From positions 1 through 64,000 of the forward strand of contig NZ_MXAP01000015.1 of NCBI RefSeq assembly GCF_002027555.1: a stretch of DNA of 64,000 nt, read 5' to 3'. The translations under genes and the position numbers were made by a program. The stretch's first letter is position 1, and every line of letters starts with the position of its first letter. This document shows, piece by piece, positions 53,913 to 64,000 of the stretch. This DNA is from Moraxella equi (lineage in GTDB: Bacteria > Pseudomonadota > Gammaproteobacteria > Pseudomonadales > Moraxellaceae). The notes below the pieces were generated by a model that saw only the letters and a list, made by a program, of their open reading frames with translations, was not told the origin of the DNA and made no database searches.

Positions 53913-54022
53913 CTGCCTGCTGAGCGAAAATAAGACAACTTGATGTTGTGCACATATATGTAATATACCAAAGCGAATAACAATTGGCGTAAGCCATTAA
54001 AGTATTGATTTAGGATAGAAAG

Positions 54023-57000
54023 ATGACCAAGCAGTCCAATGAATTAGTGGCATTAGAATGGTTGATTGAGCCACTAAACAAAGAGCTTGATGATTTGCAT
54101 GCCTATGGAGCAACGTCGGTTTCTGACCTGTTGTTACATTTTTCTCGCGAATACAATTCGTTGAGTAACGTTTTGTTGATGGCAAATTTACCCGAGTTTA
54201 ATAAGTTGGCTCGAGTCATTAGTGAGGCATCTCATTATTTTGCTACTTTGGAGAAAGCAGGTGCATTTGCCCCAAAAATCATCTACGCCAGTCGCTTGTT
54301 GCAACATGAGATTAATCGCTACGCCACAATAGGGTTTGTACGTCGATCAATGTTAAATACTCGCACTTGCTATCTTGGTCTTGTTTATGCCCATGTAGGT
54401 GGTAATGCTGACAAGCAAGGAATTTTGCAGTCTGCTGTCGGTAAAAGCTTTAGTGGGCAGGTAAATCTTGCAATATCAGCCGTTAGATTTCTTGATGATA
54501 AAAGCTATCAGGAGATTCATCAGGCTTGGAAAGTGCTTGCAGGTCAGCTTATTCAAAGCGGTGTTAATGGCGATCAATTAACTAAGTTGCGTAATGTTAG
54601 TACACACTTAGCAAGTGCCACCAATGAAATTACTTTACAAAAATTATGGTTATTAACTGCTTTATGGCTTGAGAATATCGCCTTAAATGGTGAACCTTTG
54701 CCTCATTATTATGCTCATATATTAGGAGAGCTTGATCGGGTTATTGTGTTTCAAAAAACAGGATTGGCGTTAGAATTAGAAGCAAGCATTTGGATGGAAA
54801 GCTTGATTGTGGACATGTATGTCATGCTTGCAAGCCTGAACATTCAAAACGAATCTGCTCAGAATCTCTTTAAGCATCTTAATGATATTTTAGAAGATGA
54901 CCAAACCTTTTTTCCTCATATTTTAACAACCATTGAGGGTTTGGTATTTGCTTTGGCAGATAATAAAATCCAAATAGATACTTTGTATGCCTTGCAAGAA
55001 CAACTGTCAGGACGTGGTTGGTCGTTCTATGCTCGTTATGTAGAGCAAATCATCAGTGATGCAAACACCGCCCAAAGCAGTGATGAGATGTTTGCTCAGA
55101 TGCAATGGCAACTTAATACCCAACTTCAAGATTTATACACTGCCATTGCCAGTACTGCTGAGGTGATTAACGCTAAGGAAAATCAATACGACACAAGCGT
55201 GATGACGGGTGAGCGTGATGTGTTGCGTGAAGTGCGTATTTTGATGGAAGAGATTAAAGATAGATTTGCAGTTTACTTGCAAGATAAACAGGTAAACCAT
55301 CTGCCTTCAATCAAGCACTTTGAGTCGCTGATTAAGAATTTTAATGACATGGGGCTGTTTGATGCAGCAGGTGTTGCTACAAAACTCTTGACCGTGTTTG
55401 AAAAGTTGCAGGTTCAAGCCCTCGCACATATTAGTTGGCAATTGGCACATAAAGTGGCTGAGAGCTTATCGCTTTTTGAGATGTTCCTTGATAATTTGGC
55501 TCAGCAAGTTCTTGACCATGCATTATTAACTCGTACTGAGGAATGTATTGATGGTGTGGCGACATTGTTAGATGGTGTTAGCGATGGGGATGAGCTTGCT
55601 CAGATTGAAAGCGAACGCCAGTCCGCCAATCGTTATAATATTTTGTATGATGATATGGGCGAGCATGACCCAGTGCTCGTAAATGACGTGCAGGATGTAC
55701 CATCTATTTTTGATGAGCCACTGTCCTTTGTACAAACAGGCCAAATGGTTGATAGTCTAGATGATTCGTTTATGGATACATCAGAAGGTGCTAACGAAGA
55801 ACAGTTAACACCGATTAATCTTGACGATGCCCAAATATTTGGACAGGCAGACCAGTCATTTGAGATGACGGAAGAACAGATTGATTCAATCGCAGATGAT
55901 GGTCATTTAAGCGAGTTGCCCTCATCTGGCTTTGACGATCAAAATAAAGTAAATGAAAGTGATTCCTCCGAACCCAGTCTAAACATCTTTGAAGATGTAC
56001 ACAGTGATGATAAGGTGCTAGAAGTCTCTAATGATGATTGGGGGGATGATGTATTATTTGAAGATTTTGATGCTGATGTCACAGTAAATGAAATGGTTGT
56101 AAGCCATGATGTTGAATTGCAGATCATTGATTCACAAGATGAGATGAATGATGCCTCTGTCGACGTCTTGGAAGTGGCACTGGATGAGTCGCAAAATGTA
56201 GATGCTGACTGTTTGACTGGTGATATTCTCAAGTCTCAAGGATATGACATTCAGATACTGGATCAATCTATTGGGCTTGATGAGGTTTCGGTATTGTCGG
56301 AATTAAATGCTGATAATACCAATGAGGATATCAACCCTAAAGAAGGGACAGTGTCTGATAATATTGGGCAGTCTGACGACGATGAATCTATTTTTGATGA
56401 TGTATTCGCATCATCCTTCAATATGTCATTAAATGAGGTTGATAAACCTGCCAATCAAGTTGGGGGTGAAAGTCAAAATGATGACTTGGATGATTGGTTT
56501 GATGATAGCTTAGTGTTTGATGATAATTTTGGTATTGATGACATCAAACAATCGACTCAGGAATCTCATGCACAGCCGTTGATGGCAGAGACATCAGACG
56601 AAGATGACATGCTTATCTTTGATGATGGGCTGACATTGGATGATGAAATTGTTCATAAAAATGAAGTCGTCATTGAATCCACCATTGACATAGAGATGGC
56701 AGATGAGACAATCAGCGAGCAGTTGGTGGCTCATGAGGTGGCGGTTGATGATTTGGCAGTGGTATTAGATGGTGATGCTATCGATAACCCACTTAGTGAT
56801 GACCAAATTGAGTTGGATTTATCAGGCGAGGACATTAGCCTTGATTGGGCTGATGATAAAGATAATGAGCTGACGGTGGATGAGTTGCCCCAAGAGACGG
56901 AATCAGAGCAATCTGACGATGGGCTGTTGGTGGCGGTTGACGAAGAGATTCGCCTGTCTGATTATGTTGATGAGGGTACAGTAGATAACGTCATACCAAG

Positions 57001-60000
57001 CCTTGATAGTAGCGAATTGTTGTCTGATGCGTCAGATGTGCCAGACGAGTTAACTGATACTGCAACGGATGTAGATATTTTTGATGAAAGTATTGTATTC
57101 GATGATGCCCCTAATGACACGGCAGACGATGTAGAGGTTGAGACAGTAGAATCTGAGTTGGCTGATGATGTTGTGATGTCAGATGACGCCATTTTGGCAG
57201 ATGAAGTTGAGCTGGGCGAAGTTGAACCAGGCATGGATGAGCCAATCCCAGAGAGCCAAGCAGACGAGACGGCAGAAGAGCTGATGTTTGCCGATGAAGA
57301 AAACATCTTGATTGGCGATGATGAAGACTTGATGGTCAGTGATGATGATGCAGAGATTGAGAGCGGGTTGCATGGCGATACCGATACCGATGAGATTTTA
57401 ATTGGTGAAGATGATGAGATTATCTTTGATGATGACCCAGAAGATGTGGATGTCGCCTTAGAAGCTGAGTCAGAAGTGTCAAGCAAGACACAAGCAGATG
57501 AGTATGCGGAGCAGTCGGAGACTCAAATGTCTGAGTCATCGGCTGATGATGCTACCGAACATAATATCCAAGATAGTCAAGATGATGACAATGCCCGAGA
57601 CATTAGTGAGGTTTATCTAACTGCCAAAGCAAGCCTAAAAGAAGATGATTTTAGCCATGATGAAGAATTCCGTGAGATTTTCATTGAAGAAGTCGATGAA
57701 GTCATGGAAGAGATGCACACGCACCTACCAAAATGGCAAGCTGACCCCCAAAATCTCAAACCTTTAAAAGACATTCGCCGTAATTGGCACACGCTCAAAG
57801 GCTCAGGGCGTATGGTTGGGGCGTTTCAAGTGGGTGAGACTGCTTGGGCGATTGAAAATATGCTCAACCGTGTCCTGGACGAGACGGTCAAAGTTAGCCC
57901 TGATGTGGTTGCCATCGTCAGTGAGACTGCCGAAATTATCCCTGTTATGGTGCAGGACTTTGCAAACAGTCAGCCCCCCAGCGTGGATAATGCACTGGTG
58001 GTCATGCGTGCCAATAATATTTTGGCAGGCAGACCCATGGATGAGGGTAAGCCCGAACCAGCAGGTGAGAGTATAGAAGATGGTATACAAGACGAACCAC
58101 TAGTAGAGACAGACGAGTTGGTCAGTGATGATGTGGCAGATGACAACATCATGATTGGCGAGGATGACGATGAGCCTATTGGTGATGAGTTGGCAGATGC
58201 TGATGAAATCGAAAGTGTTTCTAAGGAGATTGTTGGGGCTGGTATTGCCAATGATGAGCAAGACCAAACAGCGGACATGCCTGCGGTGCTATTGCCATTT
58301 ATCGAGACTGCCAAAGCGACCACGCATGAATCGATGGAGGTGGATGAAGACATCCGTGAGATTTACATCGAAGAGGCGGGCGAGGTTCTAGAAACCATCA
58401 TTCCACTGTTTGATAAATATCAAAATAATCCAAATAAAACTGTATTGACCGACATTCGCCGTGGTTTTCATACATTAAAAGGCTCAGGACGCATGGTTGG
58501 AGCGTATGAGCTTGGCGAGCTTGCTTGGTCTATTGAAAACATGCTAAACCGTGTGTTGGATGAGACTGTACCCATGGATGGTGGCATGCAAGCATTCATT
58601 GGTGATGTACTGGCTGAGTTCGGCTCACTGGTGGCAATCTTTGAATCTAAATCTGAAGATTACCCTGCCAAGATTAAACTGTGGGAGGCGATCGCTCATG
58701 CTTATAGTAAGGGGCATGGCAAGGAGTTTGATTATCGTGCGTTGAACCTAGCCGATGATATCACTGACAGTGCTACAGAAAGTTTGGTGATTGATGATAT
58801 GGGTGGCATGGACATTGGTAATGATGTTGATGAACAAGTAGAAGAGCCAAGCCCAAGCCATGGCGATGATGTCCAAGCTGTCACTGCATCAGATGATGAG
58901 GCGGAGCTTGAACGGGCAGAAATGGATGATGTTCAAAATAATGTAGAAGATGTAGAAGATGTAGAAGATGTAGAAATAGAAGAGACTGCTAACAAAACCA
59001 CAAATGAAGCCCTAAGCTTGGTGGAGCAGGCGGGACAGTTAATGTCTAGTACTGTGCCAAGTAGCCCTGCTGATGATGAAGAGGACATGCTGTGTCAAAT
59101 CTTTATCGAAGAGGCGCGAGAGTTATTGGCAGATGTATCGGCATTCTTAGGTGCTCACGAGCAAGATGGCGAGGTTGCTGTTGATAATGACGTGGTCCGT
59201 GCGTTTCATACCTTGCGTGGGGCATCGGGGCTTGCCCCATTGGTAGCGGTTGGCGAGGTTGGTGCGATTATTGAGAGTGGACTGCAAAGCCTGCAACATC
59301 ATGACGCACCCATGGGCAATAAACATAAGCAAGCCCTTAAAGATGCCGTCATACTGATAGAAACGCATTTGGATGCTTATAACAATACTAATAGTGAAGC
59401 ATCCAGTCAAGCGGCGTTAAATGAATTGGATGGCGATCGCCAAGAGATTGAACAGCTAATGGCGGGCGACATTGATGTTTATCATGTTGAGAGCTTGATT
59501 GAAGGTATTGATGACCTGTTGGATGCAGAGCTTGAGCTTGAAAGTATGAGTGCCAAAGAGGCGGGCGTTATCAGTGATTATGCCAAGACTCAGCTGGCTC
59601 AGATTGACATGCTCTCGGCACGTACCCATGATTTGCCCAAATTCCAAAGTCTGCTTGCATCCCTAAAATCCGCTTATGAACTCATGGCAGAGCATACCGA
59701 GCAAGCCAAAGACGATACATTCATTGACGCTCTGCTTGCAGTACATCATGAGCTGATTGGTTTGTTTGATGCCATGGCAGGTAGCATGGCACTAACTGTG
59801 GATAAAGCAATTTTAAACACGTTAAATGGCATTACCTTGGAGCGTGAGAGTTATTACCAAGAACTTGGTAGTACATTAAAAGAGCAGTCTAAAAAAGAGC
59901 AATCCAAAACCCAAGAAGAAACCACACAAGTCATTGCTGAACATGATGCAGGGAAAGAGATTTCCCCTGTTCGTCTTGAATCAATTGGCACTGATGATGA

Positions 60001-62857
60001 ACTGCTTGAAATCTTCTTAGAAGAGGCATTAGAGCTTGATGCGGAGGTGACAGAAGTTTTTGGACAATGGCGCGAAGACAAAGACAACCTTGATTATCTT
60101 AAAACCTTGCAACGTCACTTACATACCATCAAAGGTGGGGCGAGATTGGCGGGGATTAGCAGTATCGGTGATTTGACCCATGAAGCAGAGAGCGTGTATG
60201 AGCGCTTTACTAATAAGCAAATGACGGTCACTGACCCATGGGTGCGTACCATGCAACGGGTGCAGGATGTCCTATCTTTGCAGTTGGATGCGGTTAAAAA
60301 TACCAAACTGTCTTTCTTTGCGGACAACACCATTGCTGATTTGCAAGCTTCCCTGTCAGCAGGAGAAGTGCCAGAAGGGGTGATGATTGCTATCCCTATC
60401 CTAGAAAGCAAAAAAGAAGAGGTTGCCCCCGTTTCTGTCCAACCCACCACATCTGAGCTTGACGAGGGGGTAAGATACGAGAGCTTGATTGAGGACTCTT
60501 GGCAGGGCAACTTACCTGACAAAGATATCTTAGGTGTATTCTTAGAAGAAGCTAAAGATTTGGCTGAGAGTAGTAGTGAGGACTTTGCGGCATTCCGTCA
60601 TAACACCTCGGACGTGGCAAGTTTGCAAGCGTTGCAACGCAAGCTACACACCATCAAGGGTGGAGCCAGAATGGTGTCTGCCAATGGCGTGGCTGACCTT
60701 GCTCACGAGATGGAAACGGTGTATGAGGATTTGGGTAACCGCCGTCTGCCTGCAACACGTATGGTAGCAAATCTACTCTTTGCCTGTCATGACTGGATTA
60801 CTGCAGCAGTCGGGCTTTTGGAGAATAATTATAACTCGCCACGTCCAACACCACTGATTGATGCTTTGCATCGCTTTATCAAAAAGCCTGACAGCTTAAA
60901 TGAAGTGCCAACAGTATCACTTGAAAAAGAAATTGACTTTATCAATGAATACCAAGCGTTCTTGCTGGCATCCAAAAATACGCGTGACATCAGTCGAATG
61001 CCGCCGATGAAAGGTGTGTTTGGCGAGAGTGTTGATAGCAGTAATAATAATGAGATGATTCGTATCTCAGCCTCACTGCTTGAACGTATGATTAACTTGT
61101 CAGGTGAGGCGGCGATTAACCGTGCTCGTATTGACATGAACCTTGCCAGTATCACAGGCAGTATCGAAGAGATGGGCATGACGGTTCAGCGTCTGTTTGA
61201 CCAGCTACGTCGTATGGATATTGAGCTTGAAGAGCAGATTTTGGCACAAATTGATGATGATACATTTGATGAAGATTTTGACCCCTTGGAGATGGACCAA
61301 TATTCATCACTAAATCAGCTATCCAAGTCGCTCTCGGAGTCGGCATCGGACTTGCTAGACATTAAGGCGACCATGCTTGATAAGACCCGTGATGGTGAGA
61401 ATTTGCTATTGCAACTGTCACGTACCCAAGCGGACTTACAAGACAGCCTGATGAACTCGCGGATGGTGCCATTTTCACGCTTAACCCCACGCCTCCAACG
61501 CATTGTACGTCAAACCGCAAGCGAGCTTGGTAAGAACGTTGAGCTGACAGTGGTTAATGCTGATGATGAGATGGATAGAAGTATTCTTGACCGTATCACG
61601 TCACCGCTTGAACACATGCTTCGTAATGCTGTTGACCATGGTGTTGAGATTCCAACCAAGCGTAGTGAGCTTGGCAAACCATTGATGGGGCGTATCACGT
61701 TAGAAGTGCTACGTGAGGGTGGTGAGATGGTTATCTTGCTGTCCGATGATGGGGCAGGCGTGAACGTAGAGGCGGTACGTAATAAAGCCATCAGTCAAGG
61801 GCTTATCCATCCTGATGAACAGCTCTCTGATAATGATATCATGCAGTATATCTTTAATGCAGGCCTGTCCACAACCAGTAAAGTAACCCAAATTTCAGGT
61901 CGTGGCGTGGGTATGGACGTGGTGCGTACCGAGATTCGTCAGTTGGGTGGTTCAGTATCGGTTGAGTCAAAGCTTGGTGAGGGCTCTCGTTTTATCATAC
62001 GGGTGCCACTCACTGTTGCCATGTCTGATGCACTGATTGTGCGTGTGGCTGACCGTCAGTATGCCATTCCACTGGTGCAGATTGAGCGTGTGGTGCAGAT
62101 GAATGCTAGCGAACTGCTTGCTTATCATCAGTCGGGCGACAATACCATTAGGATTGACAACAAAAACTACCGCCTGCGTTATTTGAACGAAATCTTAACA
62201 GGCAATTATTTTAATGAGATTATCTCAGGTACGACCCTGCCTGTGATTATCATCAAGACCCAAACAGGTCAGGCACTTGCCTTGCAGGTGGATGAAATCG
62301 TCGGTTCCCGTATTGAGATTGTAGTCAAGCCATTGGGGCGTCAGCTGTCTAATCTGTCGGGTATTTCAGCGGCGACCATCATGGGTGATGGTTCGGTCAT
62401 GCTTATTCTTGACCTATTGGCACTCATGCGTACGGCTCAGACCAGACGAGAGGTGGAGGTGGTAGAGCCTGAATCAAGTCGTCGCCGTCTCATCATGGTA
62501 GTGGATGACTCAGTGACGGTGCGTAAAGTTACATCACGCTTCTTGGAGCGTCAAGGCTTTGAGGCGATCGTTGCCAAAGACGGTGTGGATGCCATTGAGA
62601 TTTTACAAGATGCCATGCCTGATTTAATGCTACTTGACATTGAAATGCCACGTATGGATGGCTTTGAGGTTGCCACCCAGGTGCGTCACAGTCCTCGTTT
62701 GAGTCATTTGCCGATTATCATGATTACCTCTCGCACCGGTGAAAAACACCGTGAGCGTGCTTTTGAGATTGGTGTCAATGACTACATGGGCAAGCCTTTC
62801 CAAGAGGTAGAGCTGTTAGAGCGTATTGGCAATCTGCTTAATATTAAAGCCAGCTAA
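54023..62857 (+). CDS. chpA: Hybrid histidine kinase ChpA (CheA-type, multiple Hpt domains)
   Basis: The 2944-residue kinase hub of the Chp system; the Pseudomonas protein is about 2470. An N-terminal helical region (about 1-530) lacks clear HxxKG motifs. A very acidic low-complexity linker spans about 553-1198. Five Hpt domains follow, with phosphorylatable His near 1256 (WHTLKGSGRM), 1483 (FHTLKGSGRM), 1729 (FHTLRGASG), 2034 (LHTIKGGARL) and 2209 (LHTIKGGARM). Then come the dimerisation segment, the CheA HATPase (NAVDHGVE near 2535, DDGAGV, GRGVGMDVV), a CheW domain, and a C-terminal receiver with Asp near 2872 (LLDIEMPRMDG). Phosphate should pass to PilG, PilH or its own receiver. chpB starts 11 nt downstream. 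Confidence 0.96.
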   Translation: MTKQSNELVALEWLIEPLNKELDDLHAYGATSVSDLLLHFSREYNSLSNVLLMANLPEFNKLARVISEASHYFATLEKAGAFAPKIIYASRLLQHEINRYATIGFVRRSMLNTRTCYLGLVYAHVGGNADKQGILQSAVGKSFSGQVNLAISAVRFLDDKSYQEIHQAWKVLAGQLIQSGVNGDQLTKLRNVSTHLASATNEITLQKLWLLTALWLENIALNGEPLPHYYAHILGELDRVIVFQKTGLALELEASIWMESLIVDMYVMLASLNIQNESAQNLFKHLNDILEDDQTFFPHILTTIEGLVFALADNKIQIDTLYALQEQLSGRGWSFYARYVEQIISDANTAQSSDEMFAQMQWQLNTQLQDLYTAIASTAEVINAKENQYDTSVMTGERDVLREVRILMEEIKDRFAVYLQDKQVNHLPSIKHFESLIKNFNDMGLFDAAGVATKLLTVFEKLQVQALAHISWQLAHKVAESLSLFEMFLDNLAQQVLDHALLTRTEECIDGVATLLDGVSDGDELAQIESERQSANRYNILYDDMGEHDPVLVNDVQDVPSIFDEPLSFVQTGQMVDSLDDSFMDTSEGANEEQLTPINLDDAQIFGQADQSFEMTEEQIDSIADDGHLSELPSSGFDDQNKVNESDSSEPSLNIFEDVHSDDKVLEVSNDDWGDDVLFEDFDADVTVNEMVVSHDVELQIIDSQDEMNDASVDVLEVALDESQNVDADCLTGDILKSQGYDIQILDQSIGLDEVSVLSELNADNTNEDINPKEGTVSDNIGQSDDDESIFDDVFASSFNMSLNEVDKPANQVGGESQNDDLDDWFDDSLVFDDNFGIDDIKQSTQESHAQPLMAETSDEDDMLIFDDGLTLDDEIVHKNEVVIESTIDIEMADETISEQLVAHEVAVDDLAVVLDGDAIDNPLSDDQIELDLSGEDISLDWADDKDNELTVDELPQETESEQSDDGLLVAVDEEIRLSDYVDEGTVDNVIPSLDSSELLSDASDVPDELTDTATDVDIFDESIVFDDAPNDTADDVEVETVESELADDVVMSDDAILADEVELGEVEPGMDEPIPESQADETAEELMFADEENILIGDDEDLMVSDDDAEIESGLHGDTDTDEILIGEDDEIIFDDDPEDVDVALEAESEVSSKTQADEYAEQSETQMSESSADDATEHNIQDSQDDDNARDISEVYLTAKASLKEDDFSHDEEFREIFIEEVDEVMEEMHTHLPKWQADPQNLKPLKDIRRNWHTLKGSGRMVGAFQVGETAWAIENMLNRVLDETVKVSPDVVAIVSETAEIIPVMVQDFANSQPPSVDNALVVMRANNILAGRPMDEGKPEPAGESIEDGIQDEPLVETDELVSDDVADDNIMIGEDDDEPIGDELADADEIESVSKEIVGAGIANDEQDQTADMPAVLLPFIETAKATTHESMEVDEDIREIYIEEAGEVLETIIPLFDKYQNNPNKTVLTDIRRGFHTLKGSGRMVGAYELGELAWSIENMLNRVLDETVPMDGGMQAFIGDVLAEFGSLVAIFESKSEDYPAKIKLWEAIAHAYSKGHGKEFDYRALNLADDITDSATESLVIDDMGGMDIGNDVDEQVEEPSPSHGDDVQAVTASDDEAELERAEMDDVQNNVEDVEDVEDVEIEETANKTTNEALSLVEQAGQLMSSTVPSSPADDEEDMLCQIFIEEARELLADVSAFLGAHEQDGEVAVDNDVVRAFHTLRGASGLAPLVAVGEVGAIIESGLQSLQHHDAPMGNKHKQALKDAVILIETHLDAYNNTNSEASSQAALNELDGDRQEIEQLMAGDIDVYHVESLIEGIDDLLDAELELESMSAKEAGVISDYAKTQLAQIDMLSARTHDLPKFQSLLASLKSAYELMAEHTEQAKDDTFIDALLAVHHELIGLFDAMAGSMALTVDKAILNTLNGITLERESYYQELGSTLKEQSKKEQSKTQEETTQVIAEHDAGKEISPVRLESIGTDDELLEIFLEEALELDAEVTEVFGQWREDKDNLDYLKTLQRHLHTIKGGARLAGISSIGDLTHEAESVYERFTNKQMTVTDPWVRTMQRVQDVLSLQLDAVKNTKLSFFADNTIADLQASLSAGEVPEGVMIAIPILESKKEEVAPVSVQPTTSELDEGVRYESLIEDSWQGNLPDKDILGVFLEEAKDLAESSSEDFAAFRHNTSDVASLQALQRKLHTIKGGARMVSANGVADLAHEMETVYEDLGNRRLPATRMVANLLFACHDWITAAVGLLENNYNSPRPTPLIDALHRFIKKPDSLNEVPTVSLEKEIDFINEYQAFLLASKNTRDISRMPPMKGVFGESVDSSNNNEMIRISASLLERMINLSGEAAINRARIDMNLASITGSIEEMGMTVQRLFDQLRRMDIELEEQILAQIDDDTFDEDFDPLEMDQYSSLNQLSKSLSESASDLLDIKATMLDKTRDGENLLLQLSRTQADLQDSLMNSRMVPFSRLTPRLQRIVRQTASELGKNVELTVVNADDEMDRSILDRITSPLEHMLRNAVDHGVEIPTKRSELGKPLMGRITLEVLREGGEMVILLSDDGAGVNVEAVRNKAISQGLIHPDEQLSDNDIMQYIFNAGLSTTSKVTQISGRGVGMDVVRTEIRQLGGSVSVESKLGEGSRFIIRVPLTVAMSDALIVRVADRQYAIPLVQIERVVQMNASELLAYHQSGDNTIRIDNKNYRLRYLNEILTGNYFNEIISGTTLPVIIIKTQTGQALALQVDEIVGSRIEIVVKPLGRQLSNLSGISAATIMGDGSVMLILDLLALMRTAQTRREVEVVEPESSRRRLIMVVDDSVTVRKVTSRFLERQGFEAIVAKDGVDAIEILQDAMPDLMLLDIEMPRMDGFEVATQVRHSPRLSHLPIIMITSRTGEKHRERAFEIGVNDYMGKPFQEVELLERIGNLLNIKAS
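58943..58978 (+). repeat. 9-bp tandem repeat inside chpA
   Basis: GTAGAAGAT occurs three times in a row (58943-58969), followed by a fourth variant GTAGAAATA. It encodes repeated VED between Hpt2 and Hpt3. Copy-number change would keep the reading frame. Confidence 0.85.
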
Positions 62858-62868
62858 GTGATGAGATA

Positions 62869-64000
62869 ATGGAAAACGACAATCATGGCAATCATACTGA
62901 CACATCAAGGGCAATACCCCTAAGTGTGGCAGCGCAGTATTGGCATGATAAAATTCAAGCCCATAAATCTAAAAAGCAGTCTGCTCACGTTGAGGTGGGC
63001 AAAGTTTTTGATGGGCTTGAAGAGCGGGTTGCGAAGACTGTCTCTAAAAATCACAACTTTAACCCCAAGGATACTAAGGTTATCGTCGTCAGTGATAATC
63101 GTAGCCAGCGGCTTGCCTTTGATGATGGACTGCGTAATGTTGGCTTTGATGTCATTGGTTGTTTTAGCACCGAACAGCTTGATGTGATGGCAAAGTCTAA
63201 ACTGCCTAAAGACATGGTGTGGTTGGTTGATCCGCCGTTATCAGACAGCCTGCAAGCCTTGATTGATACTTATGAGCCACGTCTGGTGTTGGTGGGTTTT
63301 CAAGAGGCTCCTAACCCTAAGCATGATGAGAATTACCAAAGATGGCAACGCTCGCTACTGCGTCGGCTGTGTGATTCGCTTGGCGTGTCTGCCATCAAGT
63401 TTCTTGCCAAAAAAAGCCATTCATGCACCCGCCCAACCACTCGCCCGTGGCGATATGTGTTGTTTTTGGGGGCATCCATGGGCGGGCCAGATGCTTTAAA
63501 GGTATTTTTGGATAATCTCTCACCTGAGTTGCCGCTTGCCGTTTTAATTGCGCATCATTTTGATAAAGAGATGATTCATGGTCTGCCAAAGATACTCACT
63601 CGCAATAATGACTGGCGATGTCGGGTAATTGGCATCAGTCAGCGATTACAAACGGGGACTTGCTTGATTGCCCCGATTGAGCAACAAATCGTCTGTGACA
63701 GCGAAGGGCGAGTGATTTTACTCGATAAGCCGTGGGAGGGGGAATATCAGCCGAGTATCAACCAGCTCCTTAAAAACACCAGTGAAGTATACGGAAGTGA
63801 ACTGATTGGTATTATTTTTTCGGGCATGGGTAACGACGGTTCGGCACATCTTGCTCAAATTGCCCAAAACAAAAGTCACCTATGGGCACAAAGCCCTGAG
63901 AGTAGTGGTTGCCCCAGTCAGCCCCAAGCGATGATTGATTCGGGGTTTTGCCAGTTTATGGGCACACCTTTGGAGTTGGCAGGGCGTATTACGCACATGC
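62869..64000 (+). CDS. chpB: CheB-type methylesterase ChpB (cut by window end)
   Basis: Open from ATG 62869 to the window end (377 codons). Residues about 75-180 look like a CheY-like fold without a clear phosphorylation site (VIVVSDNRSQRLAF start). The esterase domain starts near 195: FLGASMGGPDAL with catalytic Ser203, IAHHF with His229 or 230, and FSGMGNDGSAHL with Asp323, the CheB catalytic triad. It should remove methyl groups from PilJ, opposing PilK. The end of the gene is outside the window. It follows chpA by 11 nt in the conserved order. Confidence 0.9.
   Translation, partial: MENDNHGNHTDTSRAIPLSVAAQYWHDKIQAHKSKKQSAHVEVGKVFDGLEERVAKTVSKNHNFNPKDTKVIVVSDNRSQRLAFDDGLRNVGFDVIGCFSTEQLDVMAKSKLPKDMVWLVDPPLSDSLQALIDTYEPRLVLVGFQEAPNPKHDENYQRWQRSLLRRLCDSLGVSAIKFLAKKSHSCTRPTTRPWRYVLFLGASMGGPDALKVFLDNLSPELPLAVLIAHHFDKEMIHGLPKILTRNNDWRCRVIGISQRLQTGTCLIAPIEQQIVCDSEGRVILLDKPWEGEYQPSINQLLKNTSEVYGSELIGIIFSGMGNDGSAHLAQIAQNKSHLWAQSPESSGCPSQPQAMIDSGFCQFMGTPLELAGRITHM

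Noticed and set aside
58943-58978. Tandem repeat in chpA as a CRISPR-like array
   Set aside because: The 9-bp units have no spacers and encode an in-frame VED repeat; no cas genes are present.
49329-64000. The Pil-Chp cluster as a novel chemosensory system
   Set aside because: Gene order and domains match the known pilGHIJK-chpAB cluster; only the ChpA linker is unusual.

Overview
The window looks like chromosomal DNA of a Moraxella species (Moraxellaceae, Gammaproteobacteria). This is inferred from the gene set: an OMP CD/OprF-type porin, a complete Pil-Chp twitching cluster, a short AccA, comM and recO together, and the metY-rimP-nusA-infB operon. No rRNA gene or database match was available to fix the species. 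Most of the window is housekeeping chromosome with small mobile elements scattered through the gaps.

Layout. 1-6200: the 3' end of an IS630-family element, tRNA-Pro(GGG), rne, and rluC divergent from rne. 6200-11000: ppx, a frameshifted membrane-protein gene, accA and an FBH1-like helicase. 11000-17200: SCP2-like gene and serB (minus strand), an Smp-like membrane protein, two small acidic proteins and an AlkK-type acyl-CoA ligase. 17200-24200 (minus strand): recO-comM, a broken SUKH gene, a CHMI-like isomerase, rapA and an XRE regulator. 24350-29600: a small secreted protein, metR-like regulator, ccoS with a His-rich TauE/SafE-like protein, a membrane C13 peptidase and pdxJ. 29800-36800: ompCD, an IS3-family insertion, typA, an mscL with a stop at codon 5, and rlmD. 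37000-44400: a 49-codon ORF coupled to a macro-like gene, tRNA-Leu(GAG), and the metY(tRNA-fMet)-rimP-nusA-infB operon, followed by a 2OG-oxygenase gene with an internal stop. 44400-49200: an XRE gene, two MITEs side by side, a two-component system and an adaptor-like lipoprotein. 49300-64000: pilG-pilH-pilI-pilJ-pilK-chpA-chpB, which runs off the window end.

How genes work together. The Pil-Chp cluster is one chemosensory pathway: PilJ receptor, PilI adaptor, ChpA kinase with several Hpt domains and a receiver, PilG and PilH response regulators, and PilK and ChpB as receptor methyltransferase and methylesterase. It controls type IV pilus motility and, in relatives, cAMP-linked surface sensing. 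ComM fits natural transformation. RNase E, RluC, RlmD, RimP, NusA, IF2, TypA and RapA form a transcription, translation and RNA-maturation group.

Most unusual content. Two families of non-coding terminal-inverted-repeat elements (MITEs) are visible. Family 1 (148 bp, copies at 27065, 44942 and a shorter one at 36879) has ends that match the right end of the IS630 element at 144-171. Family 2 (about 205 bp, copies at 38193 and 44721, in opposite orientations) carries a terminator-like hairpin; one copy sits inside the metY-rimP leader and the other abuts an XRE start codon. Four genes carry a single disabling change each (7743-8424, 19645-20333, 34855-35286, 43533-44372). No CRISPR array, prophage or defence island was seen.
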